Assembly (NCBI RefSeq): GCF_037081835.1
Contig: NZ_CP146516.1
Location: 1,573,501 to 1,637,500, forward strand
Direction: 5' to 3'
DNA from: Spirobacillus cienkowskii
GTDB taxonomy: Bacteria > Bdellovibrionota_B > Oligoflexia > Silvanigrellales > Silvanigrellaceae
DNA: 64,000 nt
Shown here: piece after piece, positions 8,013 to 16,958 of the stretch
Layout: the number at the start of each line of letters is the position of its first letter
Numbering within the stretch: position 1 is the stretch's first letter
The notes under the pieces: model-generated
Told to the model about the DNA's origin: nothing
Databases searched by the model: none
What the model saw: the letters and a program-made list of their open reading frames with translations, nothing else
Program-made: the position numbers and the translations under genes

Positions 8013-10094
8013 ATGAAAGAAATTTTGTCAACTGACGTACTCACAAAAATGCTAAAACAAAAGCAAAACCTGATTGCTGCAAACCCAAAGCTTGGCAATT
8101 TTTTTACAGACATTTATTTGCCCTTTCCTGATATACAAAGCAGTATCCCTTTTTTACCTATTCGATGTTTTCGAGATTTTAACCTCTTTCTTGATGAAAA
8201 AAACACCTCTAAAAAAACTGTATTTCTCTCAAGCGGAAGCACAAATGCCATTCAAGCGCGGCACATTTTCACAGAAGAGAGACTCGAACTGTATGCAGAC
8301 AATTCTCGAATAGGATTTGAAAATTTTTTAAATCATCACAATATAAAAAAAGACACTCCAATTATCAGTTTAATTCCACCAAAAGCAGTTTGGAACAAAA
8401 GCTCTCTTGCAGCCATGATTGATATGTTACAAACTGGAGGTTTTTTAGTTGATTACTGTGATGTCGAAAACAAGCCAGATAATATTGTGCAAATGTTACT
8501 CAAACCGCAATTTCAAAAAAACGCCATTATTTTTGGCACAACCTTTCATCATCTTCTTGTTGCCGAACATGCAAAAAAACAAAACATCACAGATCTTTTT
8601 AAAGGAAAATCATTGGCTTTAATAGACACCGGCGGCACAAAAGGCCGAACACAAACTTTTACCTTAGACGAAACACTGCACACATTTCAACAAGCCTACG
8701 GCAATCCAAAAGAATTTTTATTTTTATCAGAATATGGAATGTGTGAATTGGCATCACAAGCTTGGTCAACAAAAAAAATTCATGACGGCACATTTATCTG
8801 CAATAAAACCCTCACACCTTTTGCAATCAACTTGCGCGAGCGCCGAGCTTTACGAGAAGGTGAATATGGTTTTCTGGCTTTTTTTGATTCGATTAACATG
8901 GAATCATGGCCTACAATTATAACCGAAGATATCGCATGTATTGTTAATCAAGAAGAAAGAATTTTTAATCTTAAAGGCCGTTCGCCAGATGCCACTTTGA
9001 AGGGGTGTAGTCTTAATGTAAAAGAGTCTTTTTTCTTTTTAGATATGGACAGTAACAACGAAAACAACAATAGCTCATTACCTAATTCTTCGCAAATACA
9101 AAAACAATTCTCTTCTCCGCAAGAAATTCATGATTTTATTGAAACACTCAATCCTGCAATTTGGACACCAAACTGTTGGTCTGATCTGGCAGAATCTCTA
9201 AATTCATGGAATGATATTCAAATACACAACCCAAATTTATTGAGTGATAAAAATATTCTTATTATCGCTTCTGCAAACATTCCAATTACCTGGCTTTACC
9301 CAGCCCGCATTGCATCACGATTAGGAGCAAAGAGTGTGCATATAAAATTGCCATCATTGCGATCCGACGATCCCCTATCTGCTAAAATTCGGTTAAAAAT
9401 TTGGGATCTTGCAGAAAAACTCAGTCCTTACTTACTCCCAACCAACATTATTGTAGAAAAAACACGATCTCTAACTAAAGAGTTTCATGAGTTTGATAAA
9501 GTGATTGTTTTTGGCACTGATACAACAATTGCAACATTTCAAAAATTGTTTCAATCCTCTAATCTACAACTGATCCCACAAGGTGATGTTAAAAACAGCT
9601 TAAAAGTGAGTTTGCAACATTCTACAGAAGACGTAGCCAAACTCTGTAGCTTGTGGTTTGGGAGAGGATGTTTAACCCCAATTTGTCTTTTTATGTCTGG
9701 ACGCTCCCCAAATCAAGTTGTCAACTGGATTCATGAATTTCAGCTTATTTTAGAAAAAAACTTCAATGACAGATACAAAACCGAAAACATCAACCCACAA
9801 TTTATTCATGAAAATCAATTGTTGTACACCTCAGTGATTGTTAAAAATTTAGGACTCGACCCCAGTAAAACCATCTTTTCTGGAAAAACAACTCATGTAT
9901 TTAATTTTACAAAACTTTCTTCAGAAGAGTTATTACAAAGCCGCCTTGATTTTTCTTTTGGCGGCAGTGGATTTGTGTTTGTATTGGATGAATCAGTCAA
10001 ATCGTCTCTTCCCCAATTATCGAGCGAAAAAATAATTCCCGCCTTAAATGATAAACATGGCGGAAAAACATGGGAAGAATGGTTTACAAACTAA
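8013..10094 (+). CDS. LuxE-like acyl-protein synthetase fused to LuxC-like acyl-CoA reductase
   Basis: The N-terminal half (about 1-350) has LuxE/adenylate-forming motifs: SSGSTN, the TGGTKGR loop, EYGMCELASQAW and the FNLKGRSPDATLKGCSL motif typical of LuxE. The C-terminal half (about 400-690) resembles LuxC of the aldehyde dehydrogenase superfamily: KVIVFGTDTTIATF and GRGCLTPICLF, which holds the presumed thioester-forming cysteine. Together these activities would activate a fatty acid and reduce it to an aldehyde. No luciferase genes are nearby, so a role in lipid or secondary metabolism is more likely than light. I take ATG 8013, with TAGG six bases upstream, over the ATG at 7995. It ends tail to tail with cheB, overlapping by 4 bases. 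Domain calls are from motif recognition. Confidence 0.82.
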   Translation: MKEILSTDVLTKMLKQKQNLIAANPKLGNFFTDIYLPFPDIQSSIPFLPIRCFRDFNLFLDEKNTSKKTVFLSSGSTNAIQARHIFTEERLELYADNSRIGFENFLNHHNIKKDTPIISLIPPKAVWNKSSLAAMIDMLQTGGFLVDYCDVENKPDNIVQMLLKPQFQKNAIIFGTTFHHLLVAEHAKKQNITDLFKGKSLALIDTGGTKGRTQTFTLDETLHTFQQAYGNPKEFLFLSEYGMCELASQAWSTKKIHDGTFICNKTLTPFAINLRERRALREGEYGFLAFFDSINMESWPTIITEDIACIVNQEERIFNLKGRSPDATLKGCSLNVKESFFFLDMDSNNENNNSSLPNSSQIQKQFSSPQEIHDFIETLNPAIWTPNCWSDLAESLNSWNDIQIHNPNLLSDKNILIIASANIPITWLYPARIASRLGAKSVHIKLPSLRSDDPLSAKIRLKIWDLAEKLSPYLLPTNIIVEKTRSLTKEFHEFDKVIVFGTDTTIATFQKLFQSSNLQLIPQGDVKNSLKVSLQHSTEDVAKLCSLWFGRGCLTPICLFMSGRSPNQVVNWIHEFQLILEKNFNDRYKTENINPQFIHENQLLYTSVIVKNLGLDPSKTIFSGKTTHVFNFTKLSSEELLQSRLDFSFGGSGFVFVLDESVKSSLPQLSSEKIIPALNDKHGGKTWEEWFTN

Positions 10095-11119
10095 GAAACT
10101 TTACCTGTTGCAATTTTTGCTATTGCTGCAGCCATATCTTGCAAATCAAACTCAAAATTTGCGGTTCTTGCCTCTATAGCCGCTTTAGGCATGCCATACA
10201 CCACACAAGAACTTTTGCTTTCTGCAAGTACCATGCCGCCACGTAATCGCACAGTTTTGCCTCCATCAGCGCCATCCCGACCCATTCCTGTTAAAATAAC
10301 AGCAAGGAGCTCTTTCCCAAGCACTTCTGCAGCAGACTGAAAAAGCACATCAGCCGATGGACGATGTAAAATGTTTTTAGGTTCTTCACTTAAGCCACAA
10401 TAAAGCCGACTGCCCATCTTTTTTACAAGCAAATGAGTGTCTCCTGGAGCAAAGCAAATTTCTCCAGGATTAAGGGTATAATCTTCTTTTCCTACGCAGG
10501 TTTTGTGTTTGCTTTGTTGCGCTATACGCTCAGCAAGTGATGCCACAAAAGCTGCTGGCATATGTTGCACAACAATAATTGGCACAGGCATAACAGGCAA
10601 CGCTTGAAAAAGCTTATGCAACGCAGCAGGCCCCCCTGTTGATACCCCAATCACAATTGCTTTTAAATTTTGATGGGGAAGCGAAGTGACTGGCACACTG
10701 GGTTTGTAGGCCGTATCGCCTTTTCTTTTGTTTGTAACATACGTATAAGCGCTAGAAATTCTTTCTTTTAGCATGTCTGGTGTAAAAGACTTCCCAATTT
10801 CTGTTTTAGGGATATAGTCAAATGCACCTTTTTCTAGCGACTGCAATGTTGCGGATGCTGCTTGATTGGTTAGTGTAGAACACATTATAATAGCCGCATC
10901 ACACGCCTTTTGCATTAATGGCAAGGCTTGCAAACCACTTTTACCTGGCATTTCAATATCAAGTGTAATGACATCGGGTTTGAGTTTCGCTGCAAGGTCT
11001 AGACCTTCTTCTGCAGACTTCCCAATACCTACAACATTAAAACCAGCCGCTTTGATCATTTGTGAAAGCATGGCACATACTGTTGGAGAGTCATCGACAA
11101 TTAACACATTGATAGCCAT
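10091..11119 (-). CDS. cheB: chemotaxis protein-glutamate methylesterase/glutaminase
   Basis: CheB demethylates and deamidates chemoreceptors during adaptation and is activated by CheA phosphorylation. The receiver domain (1-120) has the acidic pair in VDDS and phospho-acceptor Asp54 (LDIEMPG). The C-terminal esterase has the triad Ser160 (GVSTGGP), His186 (VQHMPAAF) and Asp282 (TGMGRDGADG). Its 342 residues are of normal length. It is the last gene of the cheY-cheW-STAS-cheA-cheV-cheB run. No cheR methyltransferase and no chemoreceptor gene are in the window, so the partner genes must lie elsewhere. Confidence 0.96.
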   Translation of the reverse strand: MAINVLIVDDSPTVCAMLSQMIKAAGFNVVGIGKSAEEGLDLAAKLKPDVITLDIEMPGKSGLQALPLMQKACDAAIIMCSTLTNQAASATLQSLEKGAFDYIPKTEIGKSFTPDMLKERISSAYTYVTNKRKGDTAYKPSVPVTSLPHQNLKAIVIGVSTGGPAALHKLFQALPVMPVPIIVVQHMPAAFVASLAERIAQQSKHKTCVGKEDYTLNPGEICFAPGDTHLLVKKMGSRLYCGLSEEPKNILHRPSADVLFQSAAEVLGKELLAVILTGMGRDGADGGKTVRLRGGMVLAESKSSCVVYGMPKAAIEARTANFEFDLQDMAAAIAKIATGKVS

Positions 11120-11136
11120 AAACGGTCTCCATTTTT

Positions 11137-12213
11137 TTAAGATGCCAAATCTTCATCAGAATCGCTCAATTCGCTTGTCCGATTTGATTCTTTTTTATCC
11201 ATTAATTTTCGCCAAATTCGATTTACTGTGGCAAGCAACGCTTCTCCATTAAATTTTACAACATATTCATCTGCCAGCGATTTGCCTGCATCTTGGTTTG
11301 CCCGCCCAGAAAGAGAGGTATGCATAATGACTGGAAGTCCGTTAAATTTAGGATCTTTCTTTAATGATTGGGTAAAGGCATGACCGTCCATTCTTGGCAT
11401 TTCCACATCAGAAATCACCACTTGAACCAAGTCTGTAATGTCTTTGTCTTCTTGCTTTGCTTGATCGAACAATGCATTGAGCGTAAAGAGACCTTCTTCA
11501 CCATCTGTTGCCGTAATCACTTTATAGCCGTGCTGAGTTAAGAAAAGTTCGACTTGGGTTCTTGCAGTGGAACTGTCATCGACCACCAAAATTGTGCGAG
11601 AATCGTCGGTATTTCCTGTAATTTTATTGCTTTGTTTGTCGGCTGAGAATTTGTTTAGCGCATCTGTTTCACCGTTGATTTCAGCCACAATTTTTTCGAA
11701 GTCGAGAATCAGAAGCATCAAATCGCGCTCGTTATCAGGCCCTTTAACCAGTTTGTGCATTCCTGTTACACACCCTCCTTCACGTCCAATTAGACGGGTT
11801 GGTGGCAAAATTGCTTCCCAGGAAATACGACGAATTTTCATGGCTTGATGCACAACAAAACCTGTCACAAGTCCATTAAATTCACAAATAATCACGTTGT
11901 CAGTGGGACGCAATGCGTAATTTTTATAGCCGAGATATTTTGCTAAATTGACAATTGGAATTGCCTCTTCGCGGAGCTCGAGTAAACCTTCAATACACTC
12001 GTGAGTGTTTGGCATTTTAGTAAACTTACTAATTTTATTAATTTCTCTTACCTTCGCAATATTGATCCCATAAATCCCTTCATAGGCATCTGGGTGCAAC
12101 ATATCAGCCCCTTCGGGATAATCTTTTAACCGAAAGTCAACAAGCTCAAACTTGTTACTCCCTATTTGGAGCATTCGTTCTTCTTTTTTGCTTTTGGCTA
12201 TGTAAATTGCCAT
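11137..12213 (-). CDS. cheV: chemotaxis coupling protein CheV (CheW-receiver fusion)
   Basis: CheV proteins couple receptors to CheA through a CheW-like domain and carry a receiver domain that can accept phosphate. Residues 1-170 form the CheW-like part (FELVDFRL, YGINIAKVREI, GLLELREEAIPIVNL). Residues 200-340 form the receiver with TILVVDDSSTAR, phospho-acceptor Asp in VISDVEMPRMDG, and a switch Thr in VIMHTSLS. A serine/aspartate-rich acidic tail ends the protein. An AGGAG ribosome-binding site lies 8 bases before the ATG. It sits between cheA and cheB in the chemotaxis operon. The lysine expected near the end of a receiver appears as VVKFNG. Confidence 0.93.
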   Translation of the reverse strand: MAIYIAKSKKEERMLQIGSNKFELVDFRLKDYPEGADMLHPDAYEGIYGINIAKVREINKISKFTKMPNTHECIEGLLELREEAIPIVNLAKYLGYKNYALRPTDNVIICEFNGLVTGFVVHQAMKIRRISWEAILPPTRLIGREGGCVTGMHKLVKGPDNERDLMLLILDFEKIVAEINGETDALNKFSADKQSNKITGNTDDSRTILVVDDSSTARTQVELFLTQHGYKVITATDGEEGLFTLNALFDQAKQEDKDITDLVQVVISDVEMPRMDGHAFTQSLKKDPKFNGLPVIMHTSLSGRANQDAGKSLADEYVVKFNGEALLATVNRIWRKLMDKKESNRTSELSDSDEDLAS

Positions 12214-12247
12214 GGAACCTTCTCCTATACGGCTCTAAACATGAGCA

Positions 12248-14485
12248 TTATGCCGCCGTCTTCTTATCATCGTCATGACATGCTGCATAATAAAGCTCTT
12301 TTGGCTCTAAAACGAGCACAACAGAACCGTTACCCATAATACAAGCACCTGTAAATATAGGAATATTAGCCAAAAACCCGCCCAATGGTTTAATCATTAT
12401 TTGTTCTTGCCAATAAAGAACATCCACTAATATTCCAACCTTAAGGCCATCAATTTGAACAATAACAACAGGATTTGTTAGGCCATCATCTTTATCTTTT
12501 GAATTTGCTTGCGAGTCTGAAGCTTCTTCTTCTCCCTGATTGAGACGTTTTTTCTCTTGCTGAATAAAATTATCAAGAATAGAAGGTCTTAAATGAACAA
12601 CTTCATTTAACCGCAATAATGGAATCACTTCGCCTCGCAAATTTATGCTTGGCTGGTTGTTAAGATTAACAACATCTTTTCTCTCTGCACGCACAGTTTC
12701 TGTAATGACTTCTTGCGGCAATGCATAGGTTTCGCCATCAACACCAATTAAAAGTGCTTCAATAACTGCAAGACTCAGAGGCAAAATAATTTTAAATTCA
12801 GTACCCTGGCCTGCATTTGTGTCAACAAAAATTGACCCACTTGATTTTCTAATGTTGTTACGCACAACATCCATTCCAACGCCACGACCACTTACATCTG
12901 TAATTTCTGCGGCAGTTGAAAAACCGCTATGAAAAATAAATTCAATAATATCTTTTTTACTCAGCATATCGGCTTGTTCTTGAGTCACAATGCCAAGGGT
13001 AATTGCTTTGTTTTTAACGCGATCCAAGTCAATCCCATTGCCATCATCTCTAATTACAAGCTTAACGTTATTGCCTTCATAACCAGCTTTAAGTAACAAT
13101 GTTCCGGTATCAGACTTGCCTCTTTCTTTACGAACTTCAGGATTTTCGATACCGTGATCAATCGAGTTACGAATTAAGTGCATAATTGGGTCAGAAATCG
13201 CTTCACTCACTGTTTTATCGAGCTCAGTTTCTTCGCCTTCTACCACTAAGTTTACTTTTTTATTAAGTTTCTTAGCCACATCGCGCACAAGTCGTGTGTA
13301 TTTGGTAAACACAGAACCCACTGGCACCATACGAGCATTCATCACACTTTCTTGCAAGCGCGCAGAGAGTCTCGTGACATGTCCTGTGCCTTCTTTAAAC
13401 CCTTTGGTAATTTCATTTTCTGGTAACACTTCTTCAAGTTTATTTGCCAAATGCACAAATAAGTTTTTTACTGTAATGAGTTCCCCAACTAAATTCATCA
13501 ATTGATCTAGTTTTTCTTTTTTAAGGCGCACAAAATCATTGGCGTCGTTTGATCCATGTGCAGGATCTTGCTTAGCGGCTGCTGCAGGTGCAGCTCCCGG
13601 TTTTGCTGCTCCAGCAGCAGGAGTTGCTGGTTTTGCTTGCGCGGCTGCAGGTGCCGCTTGAGGGGCTGCAGGTTTTTTTTCTGCATGCGCCGCTGGTGCC
13701 GCTGCTTTTGTGGGTTCTTCTTTCGCTTGGGGTTTTCCACCCAAACCATCCATTTCTATTTTGACGTTACTAGAACCAATTGCAAATTCAAAAATATCCT
13801 GAACGGTTTTAAATTCTGCCATCGACACAAAATTAAATGTAAATTCAAAGTAACAACGCTCTGGTTCAATTTCTGTTAATAGTGGAATTCTAGAAGTGTT
13901 TGTAAATAAAGAAAACGTACCAGAAGAAATATCACGACAGTTCAACACCAACGTTGTAGGATCTATTCCTGTTAAAAAGAACTGATCCGCACCAGTAATA
14001 GAAACATGAAATGGACATTCTCCTGGTTTGACATTCTCAGGGACTGGAATAGGTGCCACCTCACCGCTGGCCACTTTCTCTTGCAACTGTTCGCTCGAAA
14101 TTTCTTTAAAATCGCATAATTGACGTACAATGTCACTGTTATCAAACGTTGCTAAATTTTGTTTCTTTTGTGCACCATCCATCATTTCTTTTAGTCTATC
14201 AAAACAACGGAGTAGTGCAGAAAATACGTCTTCGGTTGGTTCAAGCTTGCCTTCGCGCATGCGATCGAGAAGGTCTTCGGCATGGTGGGTTAAGTCTGCA
14301 ATTTCTCGTAATCCAAAAACCCCACTCGACCCTTTTAATGTATGAACTTCACGAAAGAGATTTTTAATAATTTCAAGATCGCCAGGTGTTTTTTCTAAAA
14401 CAAGAATGCAGCTATCGATATGCTCGAATACTTCTCGCATCTCTTGAAAGAATATTTCTTGCATCTGTTCTTCATTATAGGCCAC
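12248..14485 (-). CDS. cheA: chemotaxis histidine kinase CheA
   Basis: CheA is the soluble kinase of receptor arrays and phosphorylates CheY and CheB. The domain order is Hpt (phospho-acceptor His48 in REVHTLKGSSG), a P2-like region (about 140-255), a long alanine/proline-rich linker (about 260-310), the dimerisation helices (LDQLMNLVGELITVK), the ATPase with HLIRNSIDHG, RDDGNGID and DVSGRGVGMDVV, and a C-terminal CheW-like domain (LIGVDGETYALP). Its length of 745 residues is within the family range. The alanine/proline-rich linker is low-complexity and yields spurious reading frames in other frames. The gene lies mid-operon between the STAS gene and cheV. Confidence 0.96.
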   Translation of the reverse strand: MAYNEEQMQEIFFQEMREVFEHIDSCILVLEKTPGDLEIIKNLFREVHTLKGSSGVFGLREIADLTHHAEDLLDRMREGKLEPTEDVFSALLRCFDRLKEMMDGAQKKQNLATFDNSDIVRQLCDFKEISSEQLQEKVASGEVAPIPVPENVKPGECPFHVSITGADQFFLTGIDPTTLVLNCRDISSGTFSLFTNTSRIPLLTEIEPERCYFEFTFNFVSMAEFKTVQDIFEFAIGSSNVKIEMDGLGGKPQAKEEPTKAAAPAAHAEKKPAAPQAAPAAAQAKPATPAAGAAKPGAAPAAAAKQDPAHGSNDANDFVRLKKEKLDQLMNLVGELITVKNLFVHLANKLEEVLPENEITKGFKEGTGHVTRLSARLQESVMNARMVPVGSVFTKYTRLVRDVAKKLNKKVNLVVEGEETELDKTVSEAISDPIMHLIRNSIDHGIENPEVRKERGKSDTGTLLLKAGYEGNNVKLVIRDDGNGIDLDRVKNKAITLGIVTQEQADMLSKKDIIEFIFHSGFSTAAEITDVSGRGVGMDVVRNNIRKSSGSIFVDTNAGQGTEFKIILPLSLAVIEALLIGVDGETYALPQEVITETVRAERKDVVNLNNQPSINLRGEVIPLLRLNEVVHLRPSILDNFIQQEKKRLNQGEEEASDSQANSKDKDDGLTNPVVIVQIDGLKVGILVDVLYWQEQIMIKPLGGFLANIPIFTGACIMGNGSVVLVLEPKELYYAACHDDDKKTAA

Positions 14486-14542
14486 AGCGTATCACCTCAT
14501 CTCTTGAAATCCTTTTCGCTTACGTTGCTACACACATGCGCA

Positions 14543-14851
14543 TTAAACTGCATGTGGGAACGTATCAGCAGGCATACCAAATACCTCAAACAACGAATCA
14601 AAGGTTGGACAACTTTTCTTAACCTTTAATTCTCCTTTTCCTTTTTGAATTGTTAATTTAAGTGAAAATATAAGTTGCAAAACAGCGGCATCAACACTTT
14701 CGACTGCTGAAAGATCTAGAAAAAAAACGCTCTCTTTTGCTGACTCACCATTATAAGCTTCTAATAATTTATTTTTTAATTCTGATACTTTATAAATAGT
14801 GAGTTTACCAGAAAGTTTAAATGTTTTATTTTCATAAATCACAATCGACAT
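14543..14851 (-). CDS. STAS-domain protein in chemotaxis operon
   Basis: This 102-residue protein matches the STAS (anti-sigma-factor-antagonist-like) fold: a beta-rich start (IVIYENKTFKLSGKLTIYKVSELKNKLL), then FFLDLSAVESVDAAVLQLIFSLK, where a phosphorylatable serine would normally sit in the DxS loop (here SVDAAVL). It lies between cheW and cheA, 18 bases after cheW, and so is part of the chemotaxis transcription unit. Stand-alone STAS proteins within che operons are known in several proteobacteria, often without a defined role. Whether the Ser/Asp site here is phosphorylated cannot be told from sequence. No membrane segment is present. Confidence 0.8.
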   Translation of the reverse strand: MSIVIYENKTFKLSGKLTIYKVSELKNKLLEAYNGESAKESVFFLDLSAVESVDAAVLQLIFSLKLTIQKGKGELKVKKSCPTFDSLFEVFGMPADTFPHAV

Positions 14852-14868
14852 ATCATCTTTGTCCTTTA

Positions 14869-15438
14869 CTAGGGCGTTGAAGATTTTTCATTTTGTGCAC
14901 TAAATTCAGAATAAATGGCACCACAATCAAGCCACAAAATATTTCTGTGTCTGTGTGGTTTGATAATGCCTTTTAAAAACTTAGAACGTTCGCCTGCAAC
15001 AATATCTGGCGTTTGTTGAACTGCTTCTTTTTCTACTTCAATCACTTCACTTACAGAATCAACAATAATCGCAGCCAACACATTTTTATCGTCTAACACA
15101 ATAATTCGACTGCGTTCAGAAATAGGCGGATTTTCAAGTCCCATAATTTTATGAAAATTAACAACTTGCAAAATATCGCCGCGCAAATTTACCACACCTT
15201 CAACAAAATGCGGTGCTTTGGAGACACGTGTGACAAGAGGAACTTTAACAATTTCTTTTACCCGTTCTATTTCAATTACAAATTCTTCTTCATTCAGTTT
15301 AAAACCAATGAGTTTATAAGTTTCAATTTTTGGAGCAATTCTTTTGCGAATACCAGATGTGTCATGCTTTAATTTATAAAGGGCGTCGAGTTTAGCACCA
15401 CCTTTTCCACCTTTTTGAGCGGCATCATTACCAGACAT
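14869..15438 (-). CDS. cheW: chemotaxis coupling protein CheW
   Basis: CheW bridges chemoreceptors and CheA in signalling arrays. Residues 40-180 carry the CheW fold: YKLIGFKLNEEEFVIEIERVKEIVK, VTRVSKAPHFVEGVVNLRGDILQVVNFHKIMG, and RIIVLDDKNVLAAIIVDSVSEVIEVE. A glycine/lysine-rich N-terminal extension of about 40 residues is unusual but not unique. The protein is 189 residues long. The gene is second in the operon, 21 bases after cheY and 18 before the STAS gene. A second CheW-like module is supplied by CheV in the same operon. Confidence 0.94.
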   Translation of the reverse strand: MSGNDAAQKGGKGGAKLDALYKLKHDTSGIRKRIAPKIETYKLIGFKLNEEEFVIEIERVKEIVKVPLVTRVSKAPHFVEGVVNLRGDILQVVNFHKIMGLENPPISERSRIIVLDDKNVLAAIIVDSVSEVIEVEKEAVQQTPDIVAGERSKFLKGIIKPHRHRNILWLDCGAIYSEFSAQNEKSSTP

Positions 15439-15459
15439 ATTTCTAAACCCTTTCTCAAT

Positions 15460-15828
15460 TTATCTCGCTAGCTTTTTAACGGCCCCTACCAACTGTTCAG
15501 GATTAAATGGCTTCACCAACCATCCACTCGCCCCTGCTTTTTTAGCACGCTCAACCTTGTCGCCACTGCTTTCTGTTGTCAGCATGATAATAGGGATAAA
15601 TTTAAACTGTTCTATTTTTCGGATGGCTTCAATCATTGCGAGTCCGTCCATATTTGGCATGTTTACGTCTGAAATGATCATACTGATATCAGGCGTTGCT
15701 TGAAGCTTATTGATTCCATCTTGACCGTCTTCTGCCTCTACAACTTCAAAGCCTTCTTTAGACAAGGTAAAACCAACCTGCTGCCGAATGGTACGAGAGT
15801 CATCAACGATGAGTATTTTCTTGGCCAT
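15460..15828 (-). CDS. cheY: chemotaxis response regulator CheY
   Basis: This single-domain receiver relays CheA phosphate to the flagellar switch. It has the acidic pair Asp9/Asp10, phospho-acceptor Asp54 (ISDVNMPNMDG), switch Thr in IMLTTESSG and Lys106 in WLVKPF. Two ATG codons lie two codons apart; GGGAGG directly touches the first (15834) but is correctly spaced from the second (15828), so I chose the latter, giving 122 residues. It is the first gene of the chemotaxis operon and lies right behind a sigma-28-type promoter. Confidence 0.95.
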   Translation of the reverse strand: MAKKILIVDDSRTIRQQVGFTLSKEGFEVVEAEDGQDGINKLQATPDISMIISDVNMPNMDGLAMIEAIRKIEQFKFIPIIMLTTESSGDKVERAKKAGASGWLVKPFNPEQLVGAVKKLAR

Positions 15829-15853
15829 TGCCATCCTCCCTGTTGCAGACCAG

Positions 15854-15880
15854 TTATCGACAAGTTTTTCGACATATTTA
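15854..15880 (-). promoter_or_regulatory. sigma-28 (FliA)-type promoter of the chemotaxis operon
   Basis: On the minus strand TAAATATG (15880-15873) is followed after exactly 11 bases by GTCGATAA (15861-15854). The known FliA consensus is TAAAGTTT-N11-GCCGATAA, so the -10 box has one mismatch and the -35 keeps its TAAA core. It lies about 25 bases before the cheY start codon. This links the operon to the late flagellar class. The pattern is seen directly; promoter activity is inferred. Confidence 0.7.
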
Positions 15881-15975
15881 GCAATGAGATAGAATCAATG
15901 CTGCAAAAATATGGCTTCTCGGCAATTTTTAGTGCAAGGTATCTTTTTTATGACGTTGAAGGAGTTCGCATCACT

Positions 15976-16320
15976 ATGAGAACAGAAAAAAAAGCCCATA
16001 TTTTCAGTAATGAGTTGACAAGTGAGCAACGGGCAAAACTTAAAGGACGTGCCCACCACCTCAAACCCATTGTGCAAATTGGAGGTCAAGGTTTTTCTGA
16101 AGCTGTTATTCAAGAGGTCATTTCCGCGCTTACTAAACATGAGCTGATTAAAATAAAACTTCCAGGAAATTCAGACGCCGATTCAAAACAACAAGAACAA
16201 CAAGAATTAAATGATAAACTGCCAACCCATTCGCATATTGTAGGTCGAATTGGGAGAACAATTATACTTTATCTTGAAAAAGAGCCTAAAGAAGCAAAAA
16301 TTATTCTAAAAAATTTATAA
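15976..16320 (+). CDS. yhbY: YhbY/CRS1-type RNA-binding protein
   Basis: YhbY-like proteins carry a small CRM RNA-binding domain and associate with pre-50S ribosomal particles. The signature is LTSEQRAKLKGRAHHLKPIVQIGGQGFSEAVIQEVISALTKHELIKIKL, followed later by IVGRIGRTIILYLE. A longer in-frame reading back to 15700 would run antisense through cheY, so the ATG at 15976 (AAGGAG 11 bases upstream) is the sensible start and gives 114 residues. A glutamine-rich insert (KQQEQQELNDK) interrupts the domain. It is divergent from cheY and leads into folE with a 12-base gap, so these two are probably co-transcribed. Confidence 0.88.
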   Translation: MRTEKKAHIFSNELTSEQRAKLKGRAHHLKPIVQIGGQGFSEAVIQEVISALTKHELIKIKLPGNSDADSKQQEQQELNDKLPTHSHIVGRIGRTIILYLEKEPKEAKIILKNL

Positions 16321-16332
16321 GGAATAAGTGCA

Positions 16333-16935
16333 ATGACCGCAAATGCAACTTCTAAAAAAGCAGTCGATTCGAATAATGTGTCTGCACAACAGGCCACAGA
16401 GGCCGTTCGGACCTTATTGCACTACATAGGAGAAAATCCCAATCGAGAAGGACTGACTGATACCCCCGATCGTTTTTGTCGTGCATTACTTGAAATGAGT
16501 AATGGTTATCAATTAACAGCAAAAAGTATATTATCGACAACATTTGACTCTGATTCTGATGAAATGGTTTTATTAAAAAACATTGAATTTACATCTCTTT
16601 GCGAACATCATCTGTTGAGCTTTTCTGGAGTTGCACACGTTGCCTATTTGCCAAGCAATGGAAAAATTGTAGGTCTTTCTAAACTTGCTCGCGTTGTTGA
16701 TCTGTATGCACACCGCTTACAAGTTCAAGAACGATTAACGCAACAGGTTGCTCAAGCTATAGAACACTATCTAAAGCCATTGGGTGTTGCCGTGGTATTT
16801 GAAGGTGTACACAGTTGCATGTGTGTCCGGGGAGTGCGCAAACAAAATTCAACGATGATTACCAGCGCCATGCTAGGACAATTTCGAGACTCGTTAGCGT
16901 CACGTAACGAGTTTATGTCTTTAATCTCTAAATAA
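16333..16935 (+). CDS. folE: GTP cyclohydrolase I
   Basis: FolE converts GTP to 7,8-dihydroneopterin triphosphate, the first step of folate synthesis. The zinc ligands Cys90 and His93 ([10 protein letters not shown]) and Cys162 (HSCMCVRG) are present, along with [27 protein letters not shown] and [11 protein letters not shown]. At 200 residues it has normal length. It starts 12 bases after yhbY. A standard type IA enzyme, with no truncation or unusual fusion. Confidence 0.97.
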   Translation: MTANATSKKAVDSNNVSAQQATEAVRTLLHYIGENPNREGLTDTPDRFCRALLEMSNGYQLTAKSILSTTFDSDSDEMVLLKNIEFTSLCEHHLLSFSGVAHVAYLPSNGKIVGLSKLARVVDLYAHRLQVQERLTQQVAQAIEHYLKPLGVAVVFEGVHSCMCVRGVRKQNSTMITSAMLGQFRDSLASRNEFMSLISK

Positions 16936-16958
16936 TTTTAATTTGCGCAATCACTTTT

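Noticed and set aside
8013-10094. Bioluminescence operon
   Set aside because: Only LuxE- and LuxC-like domains are present; there is no luciferase subunit, LuxD or regulator in the window.
13507-13879. Open frames on both strands with Gln/Lys-rich or Cys/Arg-rich translations
   Set aside because: They are shadows of the low-complexity alanine/proline linker of cheA in other frames.
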